From Acidobacteria bacterium 28-9 (GTDB lineage: Bacteria; Acidobacteriota; Blastocatellia; Pyrinomonadales; Pyrinomonadaceae): a stretch of 60,813 bases of DNA. The stretch is taken from the NCBI GenBank assembly GCA_002050355.1, contig MWYY01000042.1, forward strand, positions 1 through 60,813, read 5' to 3'. Both the position numbers and the translations under genes were made by a program. This document shows, in pieces, positions 47,253-56,831 of this stretch (its first letter is position 1; every line of letters begins with the position of its first letter). The notes beneath the pieces are model-generated. The model was not told the origin of the DNA, did not search any database, and saw only the letters and a list, made by a program, of their open reading frames with translations.

Positions 47253-49913
47253 ATGAACACGAGAAAATTACAAAACACTAAATTAAACAATCGAATTGGT
47301 TTATTTTCATTGGGCGCTATTGTCGCGCTTTTTATAGTTGCGGCTTTTTTAATGCCTTTAACAATTGTGCGGGCAGCAAATCCCGCCTCGACAACTCTTA
47401 GCCCAAATTCTGCGGCTTTGAATTGGAACGGAACGGCTACCGGCGGCGGGGCTTTGAATGTTACATCAGATACAGTCCCAGCCGAATCTCTTTGTACAGA
47501 AGGTGTTACCTGCGACACTTTCACTTTAACACTTTCCGGTACACCGGCTGATTGGTCGGGAAAGCTTGCTCACGTTGAAATAAACTGGACGCTTCCGGCG
47601 AGTGATTACGATCTGTATGTTCACAGAGATTCAAATAGCGGTCCGGTGGTGGCGCAATCGGGAAACGGCGCTACCGAACCGACCGGACCTTTAACGAGTG
47701 AAAAAGTAGATTTAGACCCGGCATCGGTCGGCACGGGCGTTTTCAGCGTTCACGTAGTTTATTATGCGGCGACAAGTGCCGACCAATACAAAGGAACGGC
47801 AGCCGTTCAGGCAGTCGCCGTAGCCGGTCCCGCGCCCACTCCGCCGATTGTTTCAAACGCTACGCCGCCGACTTACGATAACTTTGTTCCACCATCAACA
47901 TTAGGTCAACGCGCCGGGGAGCCGACTATCGGACTCAACTGGGCGAGCGGCAGAGCAATGTTTATGGCGAGTTTGCAAACACTTCGCGTTACTTTCAACG
48001 ACAGTGTTTCACCTTCGACAGCGACTTGGGAAAAGAAATCGGCACAAAACACTTCCATTTTAAGTTTTGACCCGCTCCTTTTTACCGATACGGCAACAAA
48101 TAGAACGTTTGTTTCGCAATTGCTTCCGTCCAAAATCAGCTTAATGTCTTTTACGGACAATGATGGCGACACGTGGACGCCAAGCCAAGGTGCCGGTATC
48201 AACTCAGGTGTTGACCACCAGACAATCGGCGCCGGTCCGTATGCTAAGAACGCCGACGGCAGCTTGAAAGGGGGAGCCATTCAAAGATCAGGCGTTGACG
48301 GCAAAATCTATCCGAATGCGGTTTATTACGCTTCGCAGGATATTGGTTTAGCTGAAATCGCCCGCAGCGACGACGGCGGTTTAACTTTCGGCGTTGCTGT
48401 TCCGATGTATGATTTAACGACTTGTACAGGAATACACGGACATATCAAAGTTTCGGCGAAGGGAACGGTTTATGTTCCGAACAAATCCTGCGGCGGTCAA
48501 CAGGCAGTCCTTGTTTCTAACGATAACGGTTTGACCTGGACTGTTCGCAAAATTCCCGGCAGCACTTCTGGACGCTCCGACCCGTCGGTTGGAATCGGTG
48601 AAGACGGCACGATTTACGTCGGTTATGGAAACGGCGACGGCAAAGCCCGCATCGTTGTTTCACACGATGAAGGTAAAACGTGGGAAAACGACCAGGATGC
48701 CGGTTATTATCAAGGCATTAACAGATCGGTCTTTCCGGCTGTAACAGCCGGCGACAGCGACCGCGCCGCTTACTTTTTTATCGGCACGACAACTTCAGGT
48801 ATCGCCGCCACCGGGACCGACCAGACATCGCCTTATGTCAACGCTGTTTGGTATGGTTTTATTTCGACAACTTATGACGGCGGTAAAACATGGGTAACAG
48901 TCAATGCTACTCCGAATGATCCTGTTCAGCGCGGAGTTGTTTGCACAAACGGAACAACCTGTCCGGATGGCACGCGCAATTTACTCGACTTCAACGATAT
49001 GGAAGTTGATAAACAGGGACGCGCCGTCGCAGCCGTTGCTGACGGCTGCATCACGGACAAATGTTTGCAGGGACTGGATTATAATGCAGACGGTCAATTA
49101 AACACCCGGTTTGATAATGACGGCGCAAGGCGCGCTTTGATTCTCAGACAATCGAGCGGTCTCGGATTGTTCCGCGCCTATGACCCGGTAACAACCGTTT
49201 CAACCACGCAGATTGAAGATGACGATTCACGGATTGCATATTCAAACGGCTGGCATCTTATCAATGATGCAAAAGCGAGTGCAGGACACTTCCGACTCAA
49301 TAACGCTACGGATGTAACACACTTTGCACGTTTAAGTTTTGATGTTACCGGTCAAAAAGGTTCTATCACCTACAACTATGCAAAAAGTACAAAAGGCGGC
49401 AGCGCTGAAGTCGTGCTTGACGGAGTTTCAAAAGGAGTTGTCAGCTATAAGGGAACACAAGGCTCGATGCGCACGCCGGAATACGGTTACAATGTGAAAT
49501 TTGACGGACTGCCTAATGGCGCACACACGCTTGAGTTAAGAAACATCAACGGTTCGGTTTATGTTGACGGCTTTACCTTGGAAAGCGCCAGCACAAATTC
49601 GACTCCGTTTTCAGGACCCGGAAAAACGACCAGCAGTACAAATACCGTAAATGCTGGAAGTGAATTGCTGCAGAGTGTCAATGTCGAAAAAGGCGCGACG
49701 GCTCTTTCGGTTATCGCCGAATCGAATGCTCCGATACGACTTGTTGTAGTTGACCCGTCGGGAACGATTTTGGGACTCAGCGACGCTTCAAACGGCTCGG
49801 CTTTGGTCGAAATGCCGGTTACGCAAGGCGGAACTTACCTTGTAAAAGTAGTGAACTTAAATGTCGGACCGGTTCAAGTGTTTACCGCTTCGACTGCGCT
49901 CGTCGCAAGGTAA
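47253..49913 (+). CDS. Secreted BNR/sialidase-fold repeat protein
   Basis: 886 residues from ATG 47253, chosen because GGAGAAAG lies 6-13 bp upstream (an in-frame ATG at 47238 precedes it). A signal peptide (LGAIVALFIVAAFLMPLTIVRAA) leads to a beta-sandwich domain (about 35-190). A six-blade BNR (Asp-box) propeller follows, with boxes TDNDGDTW, SDDGGLTF, SNDNGLTW, SHDEGKTW and TYDGGKTW. C-terminal jelly rolls end the protein. The sialidase catalytic residues are not obvious, so a binding role is as likely as hydrolysis. Confidence 0.85.
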   Translation: MNTRKLQNTKLNNRIGLFSLGAIVALFIVAAFLMPLTIVRAANPASTTLSPNSAALNWNGTATGGGALNVTSDTVPAESLCTEGVTCDTFTLTLSGTPADWSGKLAHVEINWTLPASDYDLYVHRDSNSGPVVAQSGNGATEPTGPLTSEKVDLDPASVGTGVFSVHVVYYAATSADQYKGTAAVQAVAVAGPAPTPPIVSNATPPTYDNFVPPSTLGQRAGEPTIGLNWASGRAMFMASLQTLRVTFNDSVSPSTATWEKKSAQNTSILSFDPLLFTDTATNRTFVSQLLPSKISLMSFTDNDGDTWTPSQGAGINSGVDHQTIGAGPYAKNADGSLKGGAIQRSGVDGKIYPNAVYYASQDIGLAEIARSDDGGLTFGVAVPMYDLTTCTGIHGHIKVSAKGTVYVPNKSCGGQQAVLVSNDNGLTWTVRKIPGSTSGRSDPSVGIGEDGTIYVGYGNGDGKARIVVSHDEGKTWENDQDAGYYQGINRSVFPAVTAGDSDRAAYFFIGTTTSGIAATGTDQTSPYVNAVWYGFISTTYDGGKTWVTVNATPNDPVQRGVVCTNGTTCPDGTRNLLDFNDMEVDKQGRAVAAVADGCITDKCLQGLDYNADGQLNTRFDNDGARRALILRQSSGLGLFRAYDPVTTVSTTQIEDDDSRIAYSNGWHLINDAKASAGHFRLNNATDVTHFARLSFDVTGQKGSITYNYAKSTKGGSAEVVLDGVSKGVVSYKGTQGSMRTPEYGYNVKFDGLPNGAHTLELRNINGSVYVDGFTLESASTNSTPFSGPGKTTSSTNTVNAGSELLQSVNVEKGATALSVIAESNAPIRLVVVDPSGTILGLSDASNGSALVEMPVTQGGTYLVKVVNLNVGPVQVFTASTALVAR

Positions 49914-49988
49914 ATTTAACTTACTGACTTGTAACTCTGACCGAGCCGAGGAAGCGTTACACGATACAAAAAATGTATCAAAGTCAAT

Positions 49989-50036
49989 AAAGAAAGCGAC
50001 TCAGCAATCATCTCGTCTTGCTGGGTCGCTTTCTTT
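49989..50036 (+). terminator. Terminator of BNR protein gene
   Basis: 19-base arms (AAAGAAAGCGACTCAGCAA with its near-perfect complement) with a 10-base loop, 75 bp beyond the stop; U-rich 3' arm. Confidence 0.8.
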
Positions 50037-50120
50037 TAAAGACTTCAAATCGGGTTGCTCTTTTCAAATTAAAAAGTAGTATAATTCGACGAAAATGAAA
50101 TAAATAATCGAGGAAATTCT

Positions 50121-50609
50121 ATGCTAAAAAATTTACTGGCTTTGTTATTGTTGTGTTTGATTGCTTTCGGTTGCTCAAATTCATCGAAAACTCAATCTGC
50201 TTCGGATATTTTAGGTATAAGAATCGGTATGAGTAAAGAAGACACGATTAATCGCCTGAATGAAATCGGAAAGTTAGACCATGAGGAAAGAAAACAGCAG
50301 GAGATTTGGACTCTAAATAACGACCCTCATTATTCTCACTTGATTCTAGCTTTTGATAAAGAAAAACAAGATGTCCGTTATATCACGGCAAAAGCGCGCG
50401 AAAAAGGAAGCCGCGTGCGTTACAGCGATGTTATTGACATCAAAAAGGCTCAACAGAGAAGTTCAGCCAATAATTATAAATATATTGAAGAAGTGCCGGC
50501 GACCGAATCAACTCCCAGTTATACAAGAATTGCCAGCGGAACAGATTCTAATTATTTGACTTATTTTTCTCTCAAAGAATTAAATTTACCTGAGGAAGAA
50601 TCAAAATAA
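50121..50609 (+). CDS. Small lipoprotein, unknown function
   Basis: 162 residues with a lipobox (LIAFGC, Cys about 18), then a beta-rich domain (ILGIRIGMSKEDTINRLNEIG, HSHLILAFDKEKQDVRYIT). The repeat-like SKEDTINRLNEIG resembles SmpA/OmlA-fold lipoproteins, which help outer-membrane assembly; that is weak inference. Ribosome site GAGGAA, 9 bp upstream. Confidence 0.72.
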   Translation: MLKNLLALLLLCLIAFGCSNSSKTQSASDILGIRIGMSKEDTINRLNEIGKLDHEERKQQEIWTLNNDPHYSHLILAFDKEKQDVRYITAKAREKGSRVRYSDVIDIKKAQQRSSANNYKYIEEVPATESTPSYTRIASGTDSNYLTYFSLKELNLPEEESK

Positions 50610-50623
50610 AACAGACAAGTTCA

Positions 50624-50951
50624 TACCTGAAATACCAACTCGAAATTGCTAAAAAGGTCGTCGAAGCTGAAAGGGAAACAGACCCGGTAGAAGAGCAGGA
50701 CCGAGCTAAAACGGCTCTTAACCGAATTATTTCAGGAAACGCGTAGCGGCGAGACGTCCGTTATTGTTGAGCGAATCGTCGAGGATATCGACTCGATCGT
50801 GCGGATTGTTCGCTTTCCCGGCTGGCAGCAGACTTCAGCAGGAGAGCGGGAGGTGCAAAAAGCCCTTCGCAAAACTCTGCTCAAATACAAACTGCATCAT
50901 GAACAGGAGCTTTTTGACAGGGCATACGCTTATATCAAACAGTATTATTGA
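50624..50951 (+). pseudogene. C-terminal relic of type I restriction enzyme subunit HsdR
   Basis: Coding remnant in two frames. Frame A (50624-50746) reads KYQLEIAKKVVEAERETD and RAKTAL. Frame B (from about 50721 to the TGA at 50949) reads TELFQETRSGETSVIVERI, DIDSIVRIVRFPGWQ, GEREVQKALRKTLLKYKL and ELFDRAYAYIKQYY. This is the C-terminal region of HsdR (the part contacting the methylase complex). One extra base near 50719-50721 separates the two frames. The translocase, nuclease, hsdM and hsdS are absent, so nothing functional remains. Confidence 0.8.
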
Positions 50952-51240
50952 TTCGATTTCTTTACTTTGAATTTAGCAGAAAAGAGCAATCGAGCAGAGT
51001 CATCCGGCTTGAAATAGATACATCTTTCGTATAGATGATAAATCGGATGAACAAAGCCTACGCATCTTTCCGCAGTGAATAACTTCAAGGGGGCAACGAA
51101 ATCTTTACACAAAAGATTCGGGCTAGTTGTTTTTCAAAAGTTACATTGTTCCGCTTGAAATTTTCGCTTCGTCTATAACCTCACCGCCTTAGCTTTCAGT
51201 ATTTGATTTAATCAAATCGAGAATAACCGTTTTGTGATGG
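50952..51240. other. 289-bp spacer between two gene relics
   Basis: AT-rich, no coding or RNA signal seen. It lies between the HsdR relic and the IS3 relic. Confidence 0.5.
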
Positions 51241-51516
51241 TCAAGAAAAACAAGAGACAAAACTCTCTCTACTCCTTTGATTTTTAACTGTTTTTCGCGC
51301 CTCCAGCGGGATCAAATAACCTAGACTTGAATGCCGACGAATCCGATTGTAATAGCCTCCAATGTAACTGAAGATTTCCGACCGCGCCTGTTCGACCGAT
51401 TCAAAAATGCCGCCTTCGACAAGCTCCGCCTTAAATCTGGAATGGAAGCCACGCTATGACCGTCCAAATATTTCTTGATCGCTTTCTCTCTTAAAATCTT
51501 AATCGTATTTTTTCAT
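51241..51516 (-). mobile_element. Internally deleted IS3-family transposase relic
   Basis: Minus-strand fragments of both IS3 proteins. Upstream end: MKKYD, a stop, DFKRE, then in another frame AIKKYLDGHSVASI, matching the HTH start of OrfA. Downstream: FHSRFKAELVEGG, SVEQARSEIFSYIGGYYN and RRHSSLGYLIPLEA, the end of the OrfB DDE transposase. The central part, including the catalytic DDE residues, is missing. Terminal inverted repeats were not identified. Confidence 0.8.
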
Positions 51517-51762
51517 CCTCTCATTTTACAGAGAGTTTTTTCTCTTGAAAAATTAAACCATCTCACTTAAACATGGCGGAAGAAAAAAGACGAATATGTT
51601 GAAAACAGCAATCGCCAATCTTTAACGATGAGTAGAAGTGGCAAACTAATTATATTTTCGCCCAAAATATAATTGCCTTAAGCTTGATATTGCGATGATT
51701 TTTTGTTATTATTGTGATTTATATAAGTTATTGCCGAAAAATTAGAATTCAATAAAACATTT

Positions 51763-54720
51763 ATGCGATCTTGCCGAACATTTGTCTGTGTATTGTTGCT
51801 TTTAATGTTAGGTTTAAATTCGACCTACGCCGGAATTCTTGTTTCAAAAACAGACGGAATTACCTTCACCGGTGCCGATGGAATTACTTTTACTGGCGCG
51901 GACGGGATTACCTTTACCGGGGCTGATAATTTTCTCAGCTACAAAGCGAACGGAATCACATTAACCGATACTAATGGGATTACGTTTACAGGTGCTGATG
52001 GAATTACTTTTACTGGTGCGGATACTTCTACTTATACAGGGACAAATGGAATTACCTTTACCGGCGCCGATGGAATTACCTTTACCGGCGCCGATGGAAT
52101 TACCTTTACCGGCGCCGATGGAATTACCTTTACCGGCGCCGATGGTGTAACTCGTCAAGCCGATTCGGTTGTTGTCCGTCGTCCTAACGGAATAACCTTC
52201 ACCGGAGCGGACGGAATTACCTTAACGGGCGCCGACGGGTTTGAACAAGTTGGCTCAAACGGAATAACCTTCACCGGAGCGGACGGTATTACCTTCACCG
52301 GTGCCGATGGAATTACTTTTACTGGCGCGGACGGGATTACTTTTACTGGCGCTGATGGAACAATTTCTAATATCCTATCGCCAAGCGGAATTACCTTCAC
52401 CGGTGCCGACGGGATTACACTTACCGGTGCCGACGGGATTACCTTCACCGGTGCCGACGGGATTACCTTCACCGGTGCCGACAAATGGAACAATCAAACA
52501 AGCGGTTTTCAAAGTGTTGACCCAGAACTTTTGATAAAACTCAATGAAATGACCGATGACAGTAATATTAATGCCGTTATCGTTTTTCATCATTACCCGA
52601 CCGATACTGATTTTGCTCAATTAAGGAAAATTGGTATTGTCGGTGGTACGCGATTTCGCCATTTACCTTTTGTCTCCATCACCGCTCGACGCGACCAACT
52701 AATCGCCGTTTCACATTTATCTGGAGTGCGTTCAATTTTCGGCAACCGCTCTCTGAGTTTTGATTCAGATCCTTATTTTAACACCACCGGAATCACGCGG
52801 GTTGCTCCTGATCAGGAGTTGCAAACGCATAATCGCAGTTTGCCAATTTCAGGTCGCAGCGTCACCGTTGCCGTTTTAGATACAGGTGTGAATGGACAGC
52901 ATAATGATCTCGCCGGGCAGGTGGTGCAAAATGTCCGCCTTGCCGACACGCAGAGTGCAGGCGTTGGTTTTCTTTATCCCGCACCGATTGAAAATGTCTC
53001 TAACACCGATCCACTAAGCGGGCACGGAACTTTTGTCGCTGGAGTAGTTGCCGCCACTGGCACAGCTTCGGGCGGAAAATATAGCGGCGTTGCGCCGGGA
53101 GCAAAAATTCTCGGTTTGAGTGCCGGGGATGCCAACTTAACTCACGTACTGTCGGGCTTTGATTATTTACTAGAGCGCGGTTCAGCTTACAACGCGCGAG
53201 TTGTTAATTGTAGTTTTTCGGCAAACACAATTTTTGATTATAACGATCCGGTAAATGTCGCCACCAAGATGTTAACGGAAAAAGGAATTAATGTTGTTTT
53301 TTCGGCAGGAAACACTGGCTCGGGCAATGCGACATTAAACCCGTACGCCGCCGCGCCGTGGGTAGTTAGTGTCGGTGCAACCGATGATAAAGGTCGATTA
53401 GCAAGTTTTTCTTCGCGCGGCGTTTTTGGAAATCGCCAGTTTAGCCCTTCGCTCGTCGCCCCGGGCGTGAACGTTGCCAGTCTTCGCAGTTCAAGTTCAC
53501 AAACCGGAGCTCTAGGCGTGGCAGCCGGAGCAGATGCCAGCCGTCTGACCCCTGGCGAAATACCTTTTTACACGACTGCTAGCGGTACCTCCTTTTCCGC
53601 ACCGCAGGTTGCCGGAGCTATCGCTTTGATGCTTGAAGCAAATCCAAATTTGAATCCGGCGCAAGTCAAAGATATTTTGCAGCGAACGGCAACACCTCTG
53701 CCGCCGTTTTATTTACACGAAGTCGGGGCGGGGATGTTAAACGTCCACGCTGCGGTTTTGGATTCAGCTTTTCCTGCGCGTCGAATCGGACTTTTTCGAG
53801 CTTCTTTAGATCAGAAACAAGTTAAATTTATTACAGATTCAACCAAATATTTTGACGGCATAAATTCTGCAGGCGTGCTTTCCAATATCAACGTCAACAT
53901 TCCAAACGATGCGGTACAGACGACTGTTCATTTGGCTTGGGGTGGCTCGCTTTCTCCAAATGATTTGGCTTTGAAGCTTTTTGATTTTGGAGGTATTCTG
54001 CGCGGTGAATCAAATTATCTGAATTTGCCGGGATTAACTGGACGGCGTGAAAAAATTTCGGTCAGCAAACCCTCTGCCGGCATTTGGAGAGCGTCGATCA
54101 ATCATACCGGCGGTGTCGGTACAAATCAAGAATTTTTCGGCGCGGTCGAAACGGCGCGCGTTGAATTTGCGCCCTTGAGCGATGTACAAAATCTTTCGCC
54201 GCAAATACAAATGGCAGTCAAAGATAGTTTGAGTTCTTTTGTAATGTTACCGATCGGAAAGCATTTCCGCCCCACGTTCCCGGTTTCACGCGCTGAATTG
54301 GCGCAGACGCTTGTTCGCGGCGGTCGCGTTCCACAATATGTCGCGTCAACGCCGCTTTTTACCGATGTTCGTGACTTAACAACGCGGCAAGCAGTAGAAA
54401 GTGTACAGAAGTTTCCAAATGATAAGCTCTTTTTTGATGCTTTGACCGGCGGCGCGTTTCGCCCTGACGAATCTGCCACGAGACTTGTTGCAGCAGTGGC
54501 GATTGTCAAAGCGGCGAATTTGCAGTCGCTCACTTCCTCAACGCCTTTAACCGTCACGGATGCCGCGCAAATCCCCGTTCATTGGCGAGGTTATGTCGCC
54601 GTAGCCTTACAACAAGGTTTGCTTATGACTGACGGTACTAGTTTCGTGCCGAATCGCTCTCTAACACGTCTTGAACTAACCCAAGCTATGAATAAGTTAA
54701 ATAGTTTGGCAATTCAATAA
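51763..54720 (+). CDS. Secreted subtilisin-like S8 protease with GITFTGAD octapeptide array and SLH-like C-terminus
   Basis: 985 residues. A signal peptide (about 1-23) is followed directly by residues 32-240, an array of octapeptides (see repeat). Next comes an I9-like propeptide (about 265-325, INAVIVFHHYPTDTDF). The S8 domain has Asp373 (VLDTGVNGQHND), His421 (GHGTFVAG), oxyanion Asn517 (SAGNTG) and Ser610 (SGTSFSAPQVAG), so it is catalytically complete. A beta region (about 660-810) precedes a C-terminal part with SLH-like segments (FRPTFPVSRAELAQTLVRGG, FTDVRD, FVPNRSLTRLELTQAM). It is likely exported and attached to the envelope. The array between signal and propeptide is the unusual part. 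Confidence 0.92.
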   Translation: MRSCRTFVCVLLLLMLGLNSTYAGILVSKTDGITFTGADGITFTGADGITFTGADNFLSYKANGITLTDTNGITFTGADGITFTGADTSTYTGTNGITFTGADGITFTGADGITFTGADGITFTGADGVTRQADSVVVRRPNGITFTGADGITLTGADGFEQVGSNGITFTGADGITFTGADGITFTGADGITFTGADGTISNILSPSGITFTGADGITLTGADGITFTGADGITFTGADKWNNQTSGFQSVDPELLIKLNEMTDDSNINAVIVFHHYPTDTDFAQLRKIGIVGGTRFRHLPFVSITARRDQLIAVSHLSGVRSIFGNRSLSFDSDPYFNTTGITRVAPDQELQTHNRSLPISGRSVTVAVLDTGVNGQHNDLAGQVVQNVRLADTQSAGVGFLYPAPIENVSNTDPLSGHGTFVAGVVAATGTASGGKYSGVAPGAKILGLSAGDANLTHVLSGFDYLLERGSAYNARVVNCSFSANTIFDYNDPVNVATKMLTEKGINVVFSAGNTGSGNATLNPYAAAPWVVSVGATDDKGRLASFSSRGVFGNRQFSPSLVAPGVNVASLRSSSSQTGALGVAAGADASRLTPGEIPFYTTASGTSFSAPQVAGAIALMLEANPNLNPAQVKDILQRTATPLPPFYLHEVGAGMLNVHAAVLDSAFPARRIGLFRASLDQKQVKFITDSTKYFDGINSAGVLSNINVNIPNDAVQTTVHLAWGGSLSPNDLALKLFDFGGILRGESNYLNLPGLTGRREKISVSKPSAGIWRASINHTGGVGTNQEFFGAVETARVEFAPLSDVQNLSPQIQMAVKDSLSSFVMLPIGKHFRPTFPVSRAELAQTLVRGGRVPQYVASTPLFTDVRDLTTRQAVESVQKFPNDKLFFDALTGGAFRPDESATRLVAAVAIVKAANLQSLTSSTPLTVTDAAQIPVHWRGYVAVALQQGLLMTDGTSFVPNRSLTRLELTQAMNKLNSLAIQ
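51856..52482 (+). repeat. 24-bp coding tandem repeats specifying GITFTGAD octapeptides
   Basis: Six blocks hold 17 exact GITFTGAD and 2 GITLTGAD units, plus degenerate octamers in register (GITLTDTN, TSTYTGTN, NFLSYKAN, GFEQVGSN). Breaks are short linkers of 15 and 10 residues. Codons vary between most units, so the array is old and under selection for the peptide. The four units at 52048-52143 are identical at DNA level, so they are a recent expansion. Confidence 0.97.
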
Positions 54721-54747
54721 AATTATTTCTGGACGTTGTAAAAAAGT

Positions 54748-54783
54748 AAAAACCACAAACATAGCAAAGTTTGTGGTTTTTTT
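54748..54783 (+). terminator. Terminator of the S8 protease gene
   Basis: AAAAACCACAAAC / GTTTGTGGTTTTT arms with an 8-base loop and T run, 28 bp after the stop. Symmetric enough to act from either side. Confidence 0.85.
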
Positions 54784-54992
54784 ACCTTCTCAAACATTTG
54801 TTCTCTTCAAGATTATTGGAGAGTATATCAAACTTCGTCTAGCTGAAAAGTTTGTAGATTGTAAATCGCCAGAAGTCTGAGCCGAACTCCTTAGTTATCG
54901 AAAAATCGTCAAACGCATCAACGAAATTCGAATGCGTATTTTTAAATTTGTTTACAAATATATTGTTCCTAGACCAGATTTTAAATTGCTTC

Positions 54993-56831
54993 TTACCACT
55001 TTGCCGGGTCGCGCTCTAAATATACGAATTTCCAGGCGTGTAAAGTCAATGCATTCGGATACATTCCTTTAACATATGGTTTTTTGAGCCAATTTGTCGA
55101 TGTTGTCGTGAGCGGAATAATCGGTTGCTCGCTCATCAATAAACTTTCTGCTTCCGACAAAAGCCGGTTACGCTCGCTCGCGTCAAGCGTTTGATTCGCC
55201 GTGTCAAGCATTTTGGCGTAGCTTTCGTTTGACCAACCGGTACCGTTATCGCCTTCGGCAGTGGCAAAAACTCCCAAAAGACTATACGGGTCAATATAAT
55301 CTGCGACGTAACCAAAGCGTGCAAAACCTTTATATTCAAGTTTTGTGGTAAGACTGATAAAGGTTTTGGTTTCCATATTTTTGAGCGGCACGGTCAAGCC
55401 CAAATTTTGTTTCCACTGAGATTGAATAATCTCCGCGAAAAAGCGATTACCGTCACTGGTGTTGTAAGTAATAGCGACTTCGTCGAGTGGAAATTTATTG
55501 GCGTCGTAATTGCCATCTGCGTCCGCGTAGCCAGCTTCGGCAAGCAACTTTTTAGCAAGCTCTGGATTAAACTCCGGCGGCGCAGGCGACGGATAACCAA
55601 AAAAAATGCCCGGCGGAATCAGCGACGAGAGAGGTTTTGAGTTGCGACGCTGGGCAGTTAAAATTTTTTTATCAATCGCGAGGGCGAAAGCGCGCCGAAC
55701 GCGAACATCATTCATCGGCGGCTTTGTGGTATTAATAATGTAGTATTCAACTGATGCTTCAAATGCGTCCTGGTAATCACGTTTTTTCTGCATCATAAAA
55801 AGCCAGGAACGCGGGACCGAACGATTATAAGTTGCATCAATCGCACCCGCTTTGTAGAGATTCATCACCGTTGCCTGCTCCTCTACCGGATAAAAATAAA
55901 TCTCTTTCAACTTCACGTTTCCGGCGTCCCAGTAATTCAAATTTTTTTCAACCGCGATTTCGTCATACGGATTCCATTTTTTTAAACGAAAAGCTCCGCT
56001 CGATACGATATTTCCCGGCTGTGTCCATTTCCTGTCGAATTGCTCAATAGCTTTTTCAGGAACAAAACGAAAGAAATTATGCGGCAGAATTTTGACGAAA
56101 AACGGAACCGGTTGCGACAAAACGATGCGCACCGTGTAATCGTTAACAGCTTCCACTCCAATGTCTTCGGCTTTCACCGGGACTAGATTTTTTCCTTCAA
56201 TTATCGCCTGCAGTTCAGGTTTTGCTTTTAGTAACGCGGCTTTTTCTTTTTCGCTTTCCGGCACAGTCAAGCGCGGTTGCGTAGCCGACTCTTTATCAAT
56301 TAAAAATTCGCCGTCTTCTGCGTTTTGTACAAACGACGCGCCTTCGTTAAAAGCCTTCGCATTTTTGATGTAAAAAGCTTGTCCGGCAGCGCGTGATGCC
56401 AGTTTCGGATCGAGTCCGCGCCGCATCGTATAAACAAAATCCCGGGCGGTAATTGGTTCACCATTTGACCATTTCGCATCGCGGCGCAAGTAAAAGATGA
56501 ATTCAGTGGAATCGGCATTTGTTTCCCAGCGCTCGGCAATTGCCGGAATGGGTTCGAGCGTTTGCGGGTGATATTCGACCAAACCTTCAAATAACGCGAG
56601 ATAAATTCGCTGTTCAACTTGTCCGGTGCCAACTTGCGGGTCAAGCGATTCGGGTTCGGGACCCGAAATATAACGCAAAACATCTTTTGACGGCGGCGTT
56701 GTTTTTCCGAAAAACGGGTCGTTTTCATTGGGAATCCAGCAAGCTGTAATTATCGCAGCGAATAAAAACAAGCCACAAATAACAGGTAAATGAGTAGTCA
56801 AACAAAAATGTTTGTGAATTGTCTTTTGCAT
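54993..56831 (-). CDS. OppA-like peptide-binding lipoprotein (ABC transporter substrate-binding)
   Basis: 612 residues from ATG 56831 (MQKTIHKHF; the frame is open to 56921 but the signal begins here). Lipobox IITAC. SBP_bac_5 features are LRYISGPEPESLDPQVG, FVYTMRRGLDPKLAS and RVRRAFALAIDKK. It binds oligopeptides (or other ligands) in the periplasm for an ABC permease that is not in the window. It is divergent from the MalT-like genes, with the promoter region between 56832 and 56978; the two could be coregulated. Confidence 0.9.
   Translation of the reverse strand: MQKTIHKHFCLTTHLPVICGLFLFAAIITACWIPNENDPFFGKTTPPSKDVLRYISGPEPESLDPQVGTGQVEQRIYLALFEGLVEYHPQTLEPIPAIAERWETNADSTEFIFYLRRDAKWSNGEPITARDFVYTMRRGLDPKLASRAAGQAFYIKNAKAFNEGASFVQNAEDGEFLIDKESATQPRLTVPESEKEKAALLKAKPELQAIIEGKNLVPVKAEDIGVEAVNDYTVRIVLSQPVPFFVKILPHNFFRFVPEKAIEQFDRKWTQPGNIVSSGAFRLKKWNPYDEIAVEKNLNYWDAGNVKLKEIYFYPVEEQATVMNLYKAGAIDATYNRSVPRSWLFMMQKKRDYQDAFEASVEYYIINTTKPPMNDVRVRRAFALAIDKKILTAQRRNSKPLSSLIPPGIFFGYPSPAPPEFNPELAKKLLAEAGYADADGNYDANKFPLDEVAITYNTSDGNRFFAEIIQSQWKQNLGLTVPLKNMETKTFISLTTKLEYKGFARFGYVADYIDPYSLLGVFATAEGDNGTGWSNESYAKMLDTANQTLDASERNRLLSEAESLLMSEQPIIPLTTTSTNWLKKPYVKGMYPNALTLHAWKFVYLERDPAKW

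Noticed and set aside
47253-49913. Genuine sialidase
   Set aside because: Asp boxes are present but the arginine triad and other catalytic residues are not identifiable, so only the fold is called.
50764-50970. 68-codon plus-strand frame
   Set aside because: It overlaps the HsdR relic in another frame; the HsdR frame has clear family similarity.
51856-52482. CRISPR-like regular repeats
   Set aside because: Units are contiguous 24-mers without spacers and translate in frame into a conserved octapeptide within a protease.
51961-52493. Minus-strand reading frames across the octapeptide array
   Set aside because: They are low-complexity shadows of the repeat (PSAPVKVI units) with no ribosome site.
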